64,000 bases of DNA from Actinomyces oris (GCF_001929375.1 NZ_MSGO01000038.1:74220-138219); one strand, 5' to 3'. Positions 34,723-43,984 are shown, counted from the first letter of the stretch. Notes: generated by a model from the sequence alone, not told the origin. A program made the numbers and translations.

Positions 34723-34762
34723 TACTATTCTCCCTGGACGTGCCCGCAGCGCCGCGGGCACG
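34723..34762 (+). promoter_or_regulatory. mcrBC promoter and leader hairpin
   Basis: A -10-like TACTAT (34723-34728) is followed by a perfect 9-bp-arm hairpin CGTGCCCGC / GCGGGCACG (34739-34762), ending a few nt before the GAGGAGGA ribosome-binding site of the gene at 34780. The hairpin would be in the 5' leader. Confidence 0.45.
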
Positions 34763-34779
34763 GGTGATGAGGAGGAATC

Positions 34780-36240
34780 ATGGGTGAGCCGATGACGACG
34801 TCGGATGAGGATGCTCAGACGGCCGAGGAGCAGGAGCGTGGCTACTGGCTCTACGTCCCGGGCGAGGGCGCCGGGAAGTGGGAGGAGTTTCGAACGGCCG
34901 GGATCATGGCACTCAACTGGGACCGGATCGGCGACCCCACGAGCTACCCGAACGAGGAAGCCGTCATCGAGGCTCTGGAGGCCGGCTACGGGGACTGGGG
35001 AGGCAGGCCGACAGGCGCGGCGGGCATGATCCGGGACTTCACCCGCACGATGCGTCCCGGCGACGTCGTCTACGCCCGGCGCGGTCCGACCGAGATCATC
35101 GGGCGCGGCGTCGTCCGCTCGGAGTTCCGCTACGACGATGCCCGGCCCTCCTACCGCTGCGTGCGTGACGTCGAGTGGACGCATGTCGGCTCCTGGCCGC
35201 TTCAGCGAGGCGTCCGCCGAGTGACACTGCAGCGTCTCACGCAGGAGACCAGTTACAACCCGGCCCAGCTCGAGTCACTGTTCGAGGATCGGAACGACCC
35301 TGACTCGTCCACGATCTCCGCCTCCGCCGCGAGTCCCCGGAGCGCTGATGAGCCCGACGTCGTCGCCGACGTCTACACACGGGAGAACTTCCTGGCGGAG
35401 GTATTCGTCGATCCCGAGGACCTGGAGCAGATGCTCGGGCTGCTGCGCCGCAAGAAGAACCTCATCCTCCAGGGCGCTCCGGGTACGGGGAAGACCTTCG
35501 CGGCCAAGCGCCTGGCATACGCCCTCATGGGGCAGACGGATGACTCGCGGGTGGAGGTGGTGCAGTTCCATCAGTCGACCGCCTACGAGGACGTCGTCGT
35601 CGGGCTGCGCCCTACGGCCGAGGGCGGGTTCGCGGCCGCCGAGGGCGTCTTCGCCAGGTTCTGCCGGCGTGCCGCCGCCGACCCTGGACGGGACTACGTG
35701 TTCATCATCGACGAGATCAACCGGGCCAACGTCTCCAAGGCCTTCGGCGAGCTGCTCATGCTTGTTGAGGCCGAGCACCGTGGGGAGGCGCTGCGTCTGC
35801 CCGTGTCCGGGGATCTGCTGTCCGTCCCGAAGCGGCTCCACATCATCGGCATGATGAACACCGCCGACCGGGGGCTGGCCCTCATCGACTACGCGCTACG
35901 GCGCCGCTTCGCCTTCTTCGAGATGAGGCCGGCCCTCGACCACCCTGGGTTCCTCAGGCACGTCGAGGCCGTGGGCAGCTCGAGGCTGGAGGCGCTGGTC
36001 GACGTCGTACGCCGCCTCAACCAGCGGATCGTCGAGGACGAGGCCCTCGGCCCCGGGTTCCAGATCGGCCACTCCTACCTGTGCCTGCCTGCGGCCGGCC
36101 CCGAGAACCCTGCGGGCATGGATGCGGACGTGACCTCGGTGGTGCGCTACGAGCTGGAGCCACTGGTGCGCGAGTACTGGTTCGACAATCCCGCAGCGAT
36201 GGACGAGAGCATTCACGAGCTGGAGAGCGTCCTGGTATGA
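34780..36240 (+). CDS. mcrB: McrB-like restriction GTPase with N-terminal EVE/PUA-like domain
   Basis: 486 residues. The N-terminal region (about residues 20-150: GYWLYVPGEGAGKWEEF, GIMALNW, MRPGDVVYARRG, IIGRGVV) has the pattern of EVE/PUA-like readers of modified bases. A linker leads to an AAA+ domain of McrB type: Walker A GAPGTGKT (residues 232-239), Walker B YVFIIDEINRANVSK, and the family signature MNTADRGLALIDYALRRRF. McrB recognises modified DNA and drives the McrC nuclease in type IV restriction. It overlaps the McrC gene by 4 bp. GAGGAGGAA precedes ATG 34780. Confidence 0.92.
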   Translation: MGEPMTTSDEDAQTAEEQERGYWLYVPGEGAGKWEEFRTAGIMALNWDRIGDPTSYPNEEAVIEALEAGYGDWGGRPTGAAGMIRDFTRTMRPGDVVYARRGPTEIIGRGVVRSEFRYDDARPSYRCVRDVEWTHVGSWPLQRGVRRVTLQRLTQETSYNPAQLESLFEDRNDPDSSTISASAASPRSADEPDVVADVYTRENFLAEVFVDPEDLEQMLGLLRRKKNLILQGAPGTGKTFAAKRLAYALMGQTDDSRVEVVQFHQSTAYEDVVVGLRPTAEGGFAAAEGVFARFCRRAAADPGRDYVFIIDEINRANVSKAFGELLMLVEAEHRGEALRLPVSGDLLSVPKRLHIIGMMNTADRGLALIDYALRRRFAFFEMRPALDHPGFLRHVEAVGSSRLEALVDVVRRLNQRIVEDEALGPGFQIGHSYLCLPAAGPENPAGMDADVTSVVRYELEPLVREYWFDNPAAMDESIHELESVLV

Positions 36241-37352
36241 CGGAGGCCCTGCCCGGCCGGGCGCGAGACGGGGCTTCCGGCCGACCGCACCAGCGTGGTC
36301 CCAGCACCGTCCTGCTCAAGAACGTCTACTACATGCTCGCCTACGCCTTCAAGGCGCTGGAGACCGGTGAGCACCGGCGCCTGGCGGCCGAGGACTTCGA
36401 GCACGTCCACGACATGCTCGCCGCGATCCTGGCCGGTGGGCTGGACAACCAGCGCCGACGTGGTTTCGAGCGGGACTATCAGCCCTTCAGTGAGGACCTG
36501 ACGGTTGTGCGAGGACGCATCGACCCGGCCGCCACGATGCGTCTGAGGGTGTGTCGCAGGAGCCTGGTGCGCTGCGGCTACGACGAGCGCACCGAGAACA
36601 CCCTCATGAACCGGCTCCTCAAGACCGCCGCCCTGCGCCTGATCCTGCACGGCGACATCGTCCCAGCCCGCAGGACGCGCCTGAAGTCGACACTACTCGT
36701 CATGGGCGACGTCAAGGTGATGAGCACCGGGGACCTGCGGCGGCTGCATTGGGAGAGCTTGCGCTTCCACCGCGGTAACCGCTCCTACCGGCTGCTCATG
36801 GGCGTGTGCCGACTCATCCTGGACGAGCGGCTGCTCAGCGGCGCAGATGGCGCAGTCAGCCTCGCCGACTTCCTCGACCCCCAGGAGCTGAGCGCGCTGT
36901 ACGAGCGATTCGTCCTGGCCTACTTCCGCCGCCACCACCCCCACCTGCGCGCCGGCGCTCCGTGGGTGAGCGGCGGCATCGAGGACGCCCCGGTCTTCCT
37001 CCCGGGGCTGCACACCGACATCGTCCTGACCGGGCCGGAGCGGACCCTCATCATCGACACCAAGTGCTACGGGCGCATCCTCGGTTCCCGCTACGACAGG
37101 TCGATCCTGTCCCCGGCCAACCGCAACCAGATCTACAGCTACGTCATGCACGAGGCCAGCGACCCCCGGCAGGCCGGGCGCGAGGTCGCCGGCATGCTGC
37201 TCTACGCCCAGACCGCCGTCGACCCGCCGATCCGCGAGACCTGGACCGAGACCGGGCACCGCTTCCACGTGCGCACCCTCGACCTGGACCGGGACTTCAC
37301 TAAGATCGCCGTTCAGCTCGACGACGTCGCCGCCCTGCTCACGTCAACCTGA
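36237..37352 (+). CDS. mcrC: McrC-like nuclease subunit
   Basis: 371 residues. The N-terminal part (NVYYMLAYAFKAL, EHVHDMLAAILAGGL) is characteristic of the McrC family. The C-terminal PD-(D/E)XK nuclease core is visible as LHTDIVLTG followed by LIIDTKCYG (Asp, and Asp-Thr-Lys), then NRNQIYSYV. It provides the DNA-cleaving activity of the McrBC complex. ATG 36237 overlaps the McrB stop (ATGA), the natural coupled start; a longer frame from 36081 is an artefact. Confidence 0.92.
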   Translation: MTEALPGRARDGASGRPHQRGPSTVLLKNVYYMLAYAFKALETGEHRRLAAEDFEHVHDMLAAILAGGLDNQRRRGFERDYQPFSEDLTVVRGRIDPAATMRLRVCRRSLVRCGYDERTENTLMNRLLKTAALRLILHGDIVPARRTRLKSTLLVMGDVKVMSTGDLRRLHWESLRFHRGNRSYRLLMGVCRLILDERLLSGADGAVSLADFLDPQELSALYERFVLAYFRRHHPHLRAGAPWVSGGIEDAPVFLPGLHTDIVLTGPERTLIIDTKCYGRILGSRYDRSILSPANRNQIYSYVMHEASDPRQAGREVAGMLLYAQTAVDPPIRETWTETGHRFHVRTLDLDRDFTKIAVQLDDVAALLTST

Positions 37353-37378
37353 CCACTCGCGAGTCGAGAGCGCGCCGT

Positions 37379-37509
37379 TCCGCACTGTCCACATCGTCCC
37401 TCCTTCTTCCGTCTGCGGGGACATTCTGCGCGTGGGGGTGCGCTTTCTTCCGGCCGGGGGACGTGCTGCGCATAGGGGGACAGGATTCCGGTCCCCGACG
37501 GCGTCGAAT
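37379..37509. repeat. ~130-bp direct repeat, copy 1
   Basis: Starts TCCGCACTGTCCACATCGTC and matches 37946-38074 at roughly nine in ten positions. Each copy holds two 22-bp units of the form GGGGACATNNTGCGCGTA-GGGG (here from 37417 and 37457). It fills most of the gap after mcrC; the rest of 37353-37733 shows no gene. Confidence 0.7.
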
Positions 37510-37733
37510 GCCCCCGGCCGTCACTGCGTGTTGGAGACCAAGAGGCGCGGGACGAGCACCGACGACGCCGGTGTCCACAAGGGCGACTGTCTTGCCGCGG
37601 AATCCCCGTGTTGTGGAGTCCGAGAAGGGCTGCCGGCGCCCGTTGGCATGATGGGTGATGCCTCCCATGGCATCTTCTCCCGGAACACTCATGTCCTTGC
37701 CGGGGAGGAAGGAGCCGGGAGGAGGTGAGGGCC

Positions 37734-37877
37734 GTGTCCAAGCCGAGAGGACGACGCGCAGAAGTCCGCAAGGGCAAGGTAACGGCCCGGAAGGTGAGCG
37801 AAGTCTTGACCGCTGTCGCTCGCCTGATCCGGGCCGTCGGTGTCCTTGTGGATGCCCTCAGTAAGTGGATCGGCTAG
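37734..37877 (+). CDS. Small cationic amphipathic protein, 47 residues
   Basis: GTG 37734 to TAG 37877. An excellent Shine-Dalgarno GGAGGTGAGG (37720-37729) is correctly spaced, the best in this region. The first 20 residues are strongly basic (SKPRGRRAEVRKGKVTARK). The rest, VSEVLTAVARLIRAVGVLVD then ALSKWIG, would form one amphipathic helix. No family recognised. It lies between two direct repeats next to mcrBC. It could be a membrane-active peptide (toxin or bacteriocin-like), a small regulator, or a spurious frame; the strong ribosome-binding site favours real translation. Confidence 0.5.
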   Translation: MSKPRGRRAEVRKGKVTARKVSEVLTAVARLIRAVGVLVDALSKWIG

Positions 37878-37945
37878 GCCGTTCCCTTGCGAGGGGAGTC
37901 AACCGGTAGCAGCCGGCTGGCTCCCCACCATTATGGGGCCGTCGA

Positions 37946-38074
37946 TCCGCACTGTCCACATCGTCCTTCCTTCTTCTGTCTGCGGGGACATACTGCGCGT
38001 AGGGGTGCACTTTTTCCGGCCGGGGACATGGTGCGCGTAGGGGGACAGGATTCCGGTCCCCGACGGCGTCGAAC
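37946..38074. repeat. ~130-bp direct repeat, copy 2
   Basis: Second copy of the repeat at 37379-37509, with 22-bp units starting at 37984 and 38022. To its right (38075-38165) related pieces appear in inverted form (GAATGTCCCCGGC, GAATGCCCCGGCC), so the 37878-38300 gap is largely repeat-derived and shows no gene. Confidence 0.7.
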
Positions 38075-38300
38075 GTCCCCGTCCGGAGGGACACGCCCCC
38101 CGGCCGCGTGGAATGTCCCCGGCTGCAGGCGCACGCATCTACCTGCATGGAATGCCCCGGCCGTTGAGGCATGTGGGACACCGGGAGGGACCGTGCGGAC
38201 AGACACAGGACAACCCGGCACAGGGCAGGCGGACACGCACGGACTTCTCGACCGCGCATTCGGCTGTCGCCTGCGGGGAAGGACTGGCAGCATCGGAACC

Positions 38301-39833
38301 GTGACCGAGAACCACGCCCAGCCCAGCCCCGCCAACCCGGACGACGTCGTCAACCCCCTCCTGCTCCAGGCCTTCGCCTGGGACCTGCCCGCCGATTCCA
38401 CTCACTGGCGCCTCCTGGCGGACAACGCCGCCCTCCTGGTCGACTGCGGGGTGAGCTCGGTGTGGCTCCCACCCGCCTACAAGGGGCAGGCTGGCGTGGA
38501 GGATGTCGGCTACGGCGTCTACGACACTTACGACCTGGGTGAGTTCGACCAGAAGGGCACCGTCCCCACCAAGTACGGCACCAAGGAGGACTACCTCGCC
38601 GCCATCGAGGCCCTGCACGCGGCCGGCATCAGCGTCGTGGCGGACATCGTCCTCAACCACCGCATGGGCGGGGACGACACCGAGGTCGTGCGCGCCACGC
38701 CCGTCGACCCCCACGACCGCACGCGCCCCATCGGGCAGACCGAGGAGATCACCGCCTGGACCCGCTACACCTTCCCGGCGCGCGCCGGCGCCTACTCGGA
38801 CTTCACCTGGGACTGGACCTGCTTCCACGGCACCGACTGGGACGAGGCCCGCCACCAGCAGGGCGTCTGGCTCTTCGAGGGCAAGCAGTGGAACGAGAAC
38901 GTCAACGACGAGCTCGGCAACTACGACTACCTCATGGGCTCCGACGTCCACGTCGTCGACCCCGCCGTCAGCGCCGAGATGGACCGCTGGGGGCGCTGGT
39001 ACGTGGAGACCACCGGCGTCGACGGCCTGCGCCTGGACGCCCTCAAGCACGTCGGCGCCGACTTCTTCGCCCGCTGGCTGCCCGATCTGCGCCGCGCCAC
39101 CGGCCGCGCCCTGCCGGCCGTGGGCGAGTACTGGTCCCGCGACGTCGCCGAGCTGGAGGGCTACCTGGAGGCCGTTCCCTTCATGAGCCTGTTCGACGTC
39201 CCCCTCCACTTCCACCTGCACGCCGCCTCCACCTCCAACGGCGACGTCGACCTGACCCGCCTCTTCGAGGACACCCTCGTGGCCGCCGACCCCGCGTGCG
39301 CCGTCACCTTCGTGGAGAACCACGACACCCAGCCGGGCCAGTCGCTGGCCTCCACCATCGAGTCCTGGTTCAAGCCCTCGGCCTACGCCCTCATCCTGCT
39401 GCGCGAGGCCGGAACCCCCTGCGTCTTCTGGGGCGACCTGTTCGGCACCCCCGAGACCGGCGACCTGCCTGCAGTCACCGAGCTGCCGCTGCTCATGACC
39501 ATGCGCCGCGCCCTGGCCCACGGCCCCCAGCACGACGCCCTCGACGACCCCGACGTCGTCGGCTTCGCGCGCGAGGGCGACGAGGCCCACCCCGGCTCCG
39601 GGCTCGCCGTCGTCCTGTCCGACCGCAGGGCCGCCACCAAGCGCCTCCACGTCGGGGCGCGGCACGCCGGCGAGCAGTGGATCTGCGTCCTGGGCGGGCA
39701 CGAGCCGGTACTCGTTGGTGACGACGGCGATGTCGAGCTGCCGGTGTCCGACGGCGGCCTGAGCGTCTACGCCCCCGAGGCCGCCTGGCCGATCCTGGAC
39801 AGCGCCGAGCAGCACCTCCTGCGCCAGCGCTGA
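38301..39833 (+). CDS. Cytoplasmic alpha-amylase, GH13
   Basis: 510 residues without signal peptide, in the range of intracellular GH13 subfamily 5 amylases. It starts with LLQAFAWDLP and VSSVWLPPAYKG; VVADIVLNHRMGGD is conserved region I. The catalytic residues are Asp246 (GLRLDALKH, nucleophile), Glu276 (VGEYWS, acid/base) and Asp342 (ENHDTQPGQ). A C-terminal beta domain (VVLSDRRAATKRLHVG) follows. It cleaves alpha-1,4-glucans inside the cell. GTG 38301 is the first start that does not extend into the repeat region; no good Shine-Dalgarno is seen. Confidence 0.92.
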   Translation: MTENHAQPSPANPDDVVNPLLLQAFAWDLPADSTHWRLLADNAALLVDCGVSSVWLPPAYKGQAGVEDVGYGVYDTYDLGEFDQKGTVPTKYGTKEDYLAAIEALHAAGISVVADIVLNHRMGGDDTEVVRATPVDPHDRTRPIGQTEEITAWTRYTFPARAGAYSDFTWDWTCFHGTDWDEARHQQGVWLFEGKQWNENVNDELGNYDYLMGSDVHVVDPAVSAEMDRWGRWYVETTGVDGLRLDALKHVGADFFARWLPDLRRATGRALPAVGEYWSRDVAELEGYLEAVPFMSLFDVPLHFHLHAASTSNGDVDLTRLFEDTLVAADPACAVTFVENHDTQPGQSLASTIESWFKPSAYALILLREAGTPCVFWGDLFGTPETGDLPAVTELPLLMTMRRALAHGPQHDALDDPDVVGFAREGDEAHPGSGLAVVLSDRRAATKRLHVGARHAGEQWICVLGGHEPVLVGDDGDVELPVSDGGLSVYAPEAAWPILDSAEQHLLRQR

Positions 39834-39894
39834 GCTCGGCGAACCACTCGCGAGGCCCAGCGCCGGCGGCACTGAGGAACGCGCGACGACGCTT

Positions 39895-41067
39895 CTACTC
39901 CGCAGGGAGCAGCCACGCCTTGTGGGACTCGATGGAGACGCGTACGGCCTGCCCCTCCTGGAACAGCTCATCCTGACGAGGATCGGAGACGACACAGACC
40001 ATGGACCCGTACTCGGTCTCGACCTCGTACTCGACGGTCTCCCCGTAGAAGACACGGGTGATGATCTGTCCCAGCGACCCCGAGATCCGCTGGACCGGCT
40101 CCTGGACTGCGGCCAGTCTCACCGACTCGGGGCGGACCATGAGCACAACCTCCTGGTCGCCGTCCACTGCACTGGGATGACTGGGAACGGTCGTCTCAGA
40201 ACCGAGCACCTCCACCTTCGCTCGCCTCCGCGTCTGGGAGGGCGCATCGAGCGCCTCGATGAACGTGGCCTTGAGGAAGTTGGCGCGTCCCACGAAGTCG
40301 GCCACGAACACCGATGCGGGATGCAGGTAGATCTCCTCGGGGGTGTCAACTTGTTCGATACGGCCCGCATTCATGACGACAATGCGGTCAGACATTGCCA
40401 TTGCCTCAGACTGGTCATGAGTGACGTAGACCGAGGTGATCCCCAGTCGTTTCTGCATGTGGCGGATTTCCAGGCGCATTTTGATGCGCAGCTTGGCATC
40501 GAGATTGGAGAGGGGCTCGTCGAAGAGCAGCACCTTGGGGCGCACAACCATGGCGCGGGCGAGGGCGACACGCTGCTGCTGGCCGCCAGAGAGCTGAGAC
40601 GGGGCGCGTTTGGCCATAGCCGTCAGGTTCATCGCGGTCAAAGCCACCTCAATGGCCTCGTCCATCTGTGCCGCCGGCATCTTCTGCAGCTTGAGACCGT
40701 AAGCTACGTTGTCCCGCACTGACAAATGGGGGAAGAGGGCGTAGGACTGGAAGACCATCGACATCGGGCGCCGGTTAGGGGGAATGACCGCCATGTTGTC
40801 GCCGTCGAGCATGACCTTTCCGGATGATGCATCTTCGAAGCCGGCGATCATTCGCAACGTAGTGGTTTTTCCGCAACCTGAGGGACCGAGGAGCGTGATG
40901 AACTCCCCTGGGTCGATGTCGAGGTTGATGTGGTCGACGGCAGTCACCTCTCCGCTTCCGTCACCGAATGTCTTGGTGAGTTCCATGAGGGACAGGCGAC
41001 CGCTCTTGGTGTCGGAAGTCTCGTGGTCGGAGCTGGAGCGCACCTTCGTCTTGTCGGTGGGGTTCAT
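39895..41067 (-). CDS. ABC importer ATPase, ferric/putrescine type
   Basis: 390 residues. Walker A LGPSGCGKTT, Q-loop FQSYALFPH, signature LSGGQQQRV, Walker B VLLFDEP, H-loop YVTHDQSEAMAMSD. The C-terminal third is a TOBE-type regulatory domain (VLMVRPESVRL). It belongs to the PotA/FbpC/AfuC group. Last gene of an operon with the fused permease and lipoprotein receptor upstream on the same strand. The start is preceded by AAAGGAC. Confidence 0.92.
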   Translation of the reverse strand: MNPTDKTKVRSSSDHETSDTKSGRLSLMELTKTFGDGSGEVTAVDHINLDIDPGEFITLLGPSGCGKTTTLRMIAGFEDASSGKVMLDGDNMAVIPPNRRPMSMVFQSYALFPHLSVRDNVAYGLKLQKMPAAQMDEAIEVALTAMNLTAMAKRAPSQLSGGQQQRVALARAMVVRPKVLLFDEPLSNLDAKLRIKMRLEIRHMQKRLGITSVYVTHDQSEAMAMSDRIVVMNAGRIEQVDTPEEIYLHPASVFVADFVGRANFLKATFIEALDAPSQTRRRAKVEVLGSETTVPSHPSAVDGDQEVVLMVRPESVRLAAVQEPVQRISGSLGQIITRVFYGETVEYEVETEYGSMVCVVSDPRQDELFQEGQAVRVSIESHKAWLLPAE

Positions 41068-41091
41068 TGTGAAAGTCCTTTCTGAACGGGG

Positions 41092-42843
41092 TTACAGGCT
41101 CGTACGGGCTGACGATGCCACCGAGGTGTCGCGGACCAGGAGGTTGGTCGCGCCGATGACGAGCATGACGATGACGATGAGGATGGTGCAGAATGCGAAT
41201 GCGTTCCCGAATCTTCCTGCGTCAACCTCGGCAAGGATTTGGGAGGTCATGATTTTGGTTTTCGGGGTAGTGATGAATACGATCGGGGATAGGGTTGTCA
41301 TGGAGCGGGCAAATGCGTATGTCAGGCCGGCGATAAAGGCCGGCCTAATGAGCGGCATCGTCACCTTGGTGAAGGTCTGCAGGCCCGAGGCGCCCAGGGA
41401 TGTTGATGCCTCATCGATGGACTTGTCCACCTGCTGAAGGCTCGCGATGCCTGATCGCTGACCTGATGGCATGGAGCGGGCGATGTACACCATAATGATG
41501 GCAATGGCTCCGCCGAAGACTGCGCTTCCTCCGGCGAGGGCGGGCATGAACATGAGGTGGCCGAAGATGACTGGCTTATTGAAGGTGATGAGGTAGCCAA
41601 TGCCCAGGACTGTTCCGGGAACCGATAGTCCCAGCATTCCTAGGAAGTCCATGAGGCCGGCACTGGCCTTGAGGCGTACGACGACGAGCCATGCTACAAG
41701 CATTCCCAGAACTCCGGCGATCGGAGTGGCGATCAGCGCCAGGATCGTCGTGTCGATCATGGCGTCGTTGCCGATTCCGGACAGAACGTACTGGAAGTTC
41801 TTGAGCGTGAATGTGTTGTCCACGCCCAGGATTTTGACGAAGGATCCCAGGATGACAGTCGCATAGATCGACACCACGAACAGCGCCAGGGCGGCCGCCG
41901 TCGCAGACAGGGCGATGCGGGGAAGCGGAGCGCGAACCAGACGGACCCTGCCGGTGGGCTTCCCCGTGACGGTCACAGCGGAGCTGCGTGACGCCCAGTA
42001 CCTCTGAAGGACGAACACCAGCAGGGCCGGCACCAGGAGTACCAGGGAGTAGGCGCTCCCGGCGGCGGTGTTGTACTCACCGTTGACTGCGATGTAGGCG
42101 CGAGACGCCAGCACGGTGAAGTCCCCTCCGATGACCAGTGGATTCGCCAGGTCGGCAATCGCTTCGACGAAGAGCAGGAGGAAGGAGGAGGCGAAGCCCG
42201 GGATAAGCATGGGGAGGGTGACTGTGCGGAAAACCGTCCAGGGTGAGGCGCCCAGCGATGCTGCGGCTTCCTCCATGGCTGGATCCAGGTTGCGCAGCAT
42301 GCCGAGCATGTTCATGTAGGCGACGGGGAAGAAGGACAGGGACAGCACCAGGGTCAGGCCGGGGAGCCCGTAAATGTTCCACTGCTGGCCCAGCAGCTGA
42401 GTGGAGACGATCCCGTTGCGTCCGAAGAGTGTGATGGAGGCCGTGGCGACGGCGAAGGGTGGGGAGACGATGGGGATGAGGCAGATGAGATGAAGGAGAC
42501 GTTTACCGGGTATGTCGACACGAGCCTGCACGTAAGCGAAGAAGAAACCGATGAGTGTTCCGACGGTTCCGACGACGAGGCCCAGAACGACAGTATTGAT
42601 AACCGTTGTTCGGTTCGTCGTGGAGCGCAGCAGGCTGGTGAGGACCTCTGAGCCGTTGGCGGAGAAGGCCTGAGAAAGGATCGTCACCAGAGGAAGGACG
42701 ATGAGGATGATGAGGACAAGGGTGATAGCAGTAACGATGCCGATGGTCACGGGGTCTCGACGGACCTTGGTGGAGCGTCGTGTCGTTGCTGCGGAAGGGG
42801 CAGGAGTATGGGGACGGGGCAGCGTTGAGGCCGCGGAAGACAT
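41092..42843 (-). CDS. ABC importer permease, fused two-domain (FbpB/AfuB type)
   Basis: 583 residues with 12 helices in two homologous halves. Each half carries an EAA coupling loop: EEAAASLGASPWTVFRTV near residue 195 and DEASTSLGASGLQTFTKV near residue 480. This fused layout is typical of ferric-iron (FbpB/SfuB), sugar-phosphate (AfuB) and 2-aminoethylphosphonate permeases. It lies 24 nt before the ATPase gene. A strong hairpin separates it from the receptor gene upstream. Confidence 0.92.
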   Translation of the reverse strand: MSSAASTLPRPHTPAPSAATTRRSTKVRRDPVTIGIVTAITLVLIILIVLPLVTILSQAFSANGSEVLTSLLRSTTNRTTVINTVVLGLVVGTVGTLIGFFFAYVQARVDIPGKRLLHLICLIPIVSPPFAVATASITLFGRNGIVSTQLLGQQWNIYGLPGLTLVLSLSFFPVAYMNMLGMLRNLDPAMEEAAASLGASPWTVFRTVTLPMLIPGFASSFLLLFVEAIADLANPLVIGGDFTVLASRAYIAVNGEYNTAAGSAYSLVLLVPALLVFVLQRYWASRSSAVTVTGKPTGRVRLVRAPLPRIALSATAAALALFVVSIYATVILGSFVKILGVDNTFTLKNFQYVLSGIGNDAMIDTTILALIATPIAGVLGMLVAWLVVVRLKASAGLMDFLGMLGLSVPGTVLGIGYLITFNKPVIFGHLMFMPALAGGSAVFGGAIAIIMVYIARSMPSGQRSGIASLQQVDKSIDEASTSLGASGLQTFTKVTMPLIRPAFIAGLTYAFARSMTTLSPIVFITTPKTKIMTSQILAEVDAGRFGNAFAFCTILIVIVMLVIGATNLLVRDTSVASSARTSL

Positions 42844-42902
42844 GGAGGACTCCGATCGAGGGGGCCGCTCGGCTGGTGGCGGCCGTGGGAAGGGTGGAGA
42901 GA

Positions 42903-42932
42903 GTGTTCCGGGACCGACTGGTCCCGGAACAC
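42903..42932 (-). terminator. Attenuator hairpin between receptor and permease genes
   Basis: Perfect 13-bp arms GTGTTCCGGGACC (42903-42915) and GGTCCCGGAACAC (42920-42932) with a 4-nt loop. It lies in the 106-bp gap after the lipoprotein stop (42950) and would let the receptor be made in excess of the membrane components. Confidence 0.75.
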
Positions 42933-42949
42933 GGAAGGAGAGGGCTTCG

Positions 42950-43984
42950 TCACCCCTTCGGTTGTGCGGCGATCTCCTCGTCGAAGCGTTTGGTCAGCGC
43001 GGGCTTGGCCTCTGCTGCGGCCTTGAAGTTGTAGTCCACCAGGGTGACGTCGTCGAGCTTGACCATCTTGTTGCTGGTCTTGGCGTCGGGGTTGGTTGGA
43101 ATCTGGTAGGACCCCACGGTCTGTCCGATGTTCTGCGCGTCGGCCGAGATCGCCCAGTCGATGTACTTCTTGGCTGCCTCGGAGTGCTTGGACTTGGCCA
43201 CCAGGGCCACCCCGCCGACTTCGTATCCGGTTCCCTCCTTCGGGAAGGACACCTGGAGGTCGGACATGCCCTCTTCCTGGTACTTCACGCAGTCGTGGGA
43301 GAAGACCAGCCCCACGGCCACTTCACCGCGGCCCGCGATCTGTCCCGGCGCGGTGCCGGACTTGGTGTACTGCAGAACGTTGCTGTGCAGCTTCTTCATG
43401 TAGTCCAGGGCCTGGTCCTGCCCGCCCAGGCGGACATTTTGTGTCCACAGGGTGGTGAAGGCGGTTCCGGAGGTTGACGGGTGAGCGGTAGAGACCTGCC
43501 CCTTGAATGCAGGTTTGAGCAGATCGTCCCAGGATTTCGGCGCCTCCGCGCCCAGCTTTTTCAGGACCGTCTTGTTGGAGCAGAACCCCAGGACTCCCAC
43601 GTAGACACCGGTCCACTTGTGGTCGGCGTCCTTGTACTTGTCAGGGATCTTGGCGGCATTGGGTGATTCGTAGGTCTCAATGAGCCCCTTGGCTGCTGCG
43701 GTACCGTAGCCATCCACTGGGCCTCCGTGCCAGACGTCGAACTCAGGGCTGTTCTTCGCCGAGTCGAGGCGGGCGACGGTCTCACCGGATGAGAGCCTCA
43801 CGTAAGTGGCTTGGATCCCGGTCTGCTCGGTGAAGGTCTGAGTCCACTTCTGGCACAGATCCTCCATGGCTCCGCAGGCGATGGTGATCGAATCGCTCTT
43901 CGACTCGTCAACCGCGCAGCCGGTCAGGGCCAGGGCACTCGCGGTGGTGGCGGCAAGCAGGGCAGAGAACAGCCGCTTCCTCAT
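42950..43984 (-). CDS. Substrate-binding lipoprotein, Fe3+/AfuA-type
   Basis: 344 residues. Signal peptide MRKRLFSALLAATTASALA with lipobox LTGC gives a lipid-anchored receptor. The mature part has the family 1 extracellular-binding-protein pattern of FbpA/AfuA/PhnS (ITIACGAMEDLCQKWTQTF, FDVWHGG, SWDDLLKPAFKGQV, AKKYIDWAIS). Ligand candidates are ferric iron, a hexose phosphate or a phosphonate; the sequence alone does not decide. ATG 43984 is supported by AAGGAGA. It is the first gene of the transporter unit, 140 bp after the response-regulator gene. Confidence 0.9.
   Translation of the reverse strand: MRKRLFSALLAATTASALALTGCAVDESKSDSITIACGAMEDLCQKWTQTFTEQTGIQATYVRLSSGETVARLDSAKNSPEFDVWHGGPVDGYGTAAAKGLIETYESPNAAKIPDKYKDADHKWTGVYVGVLGFCSNKTVLKKLGAEAPKSWDDLLKPAFKGQVSTAHPSTSGTAFTTLWTQNVRLGGQDQALDYMKKLHSNVLQYTKSGTAPGQIAGRGEVAVGLVFSHDCVKYQEEGMSDLQVSFPKEGTGYEVGGVALVAKSKHSEAAKKYIDWAISADAQNIGQTVGSYQIPTNPDAKTSNKMVKLDDVTLVDYNFKAAAEAKPALTKRFDEEIAAQPKG

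Noticed and set aside
37655-37864. Alternative 69-codon frame over the small peptide gene
   Set aside because: It lacks a ribosome-binding site and has no sensible composition, unlike the GTG 37734 frame.
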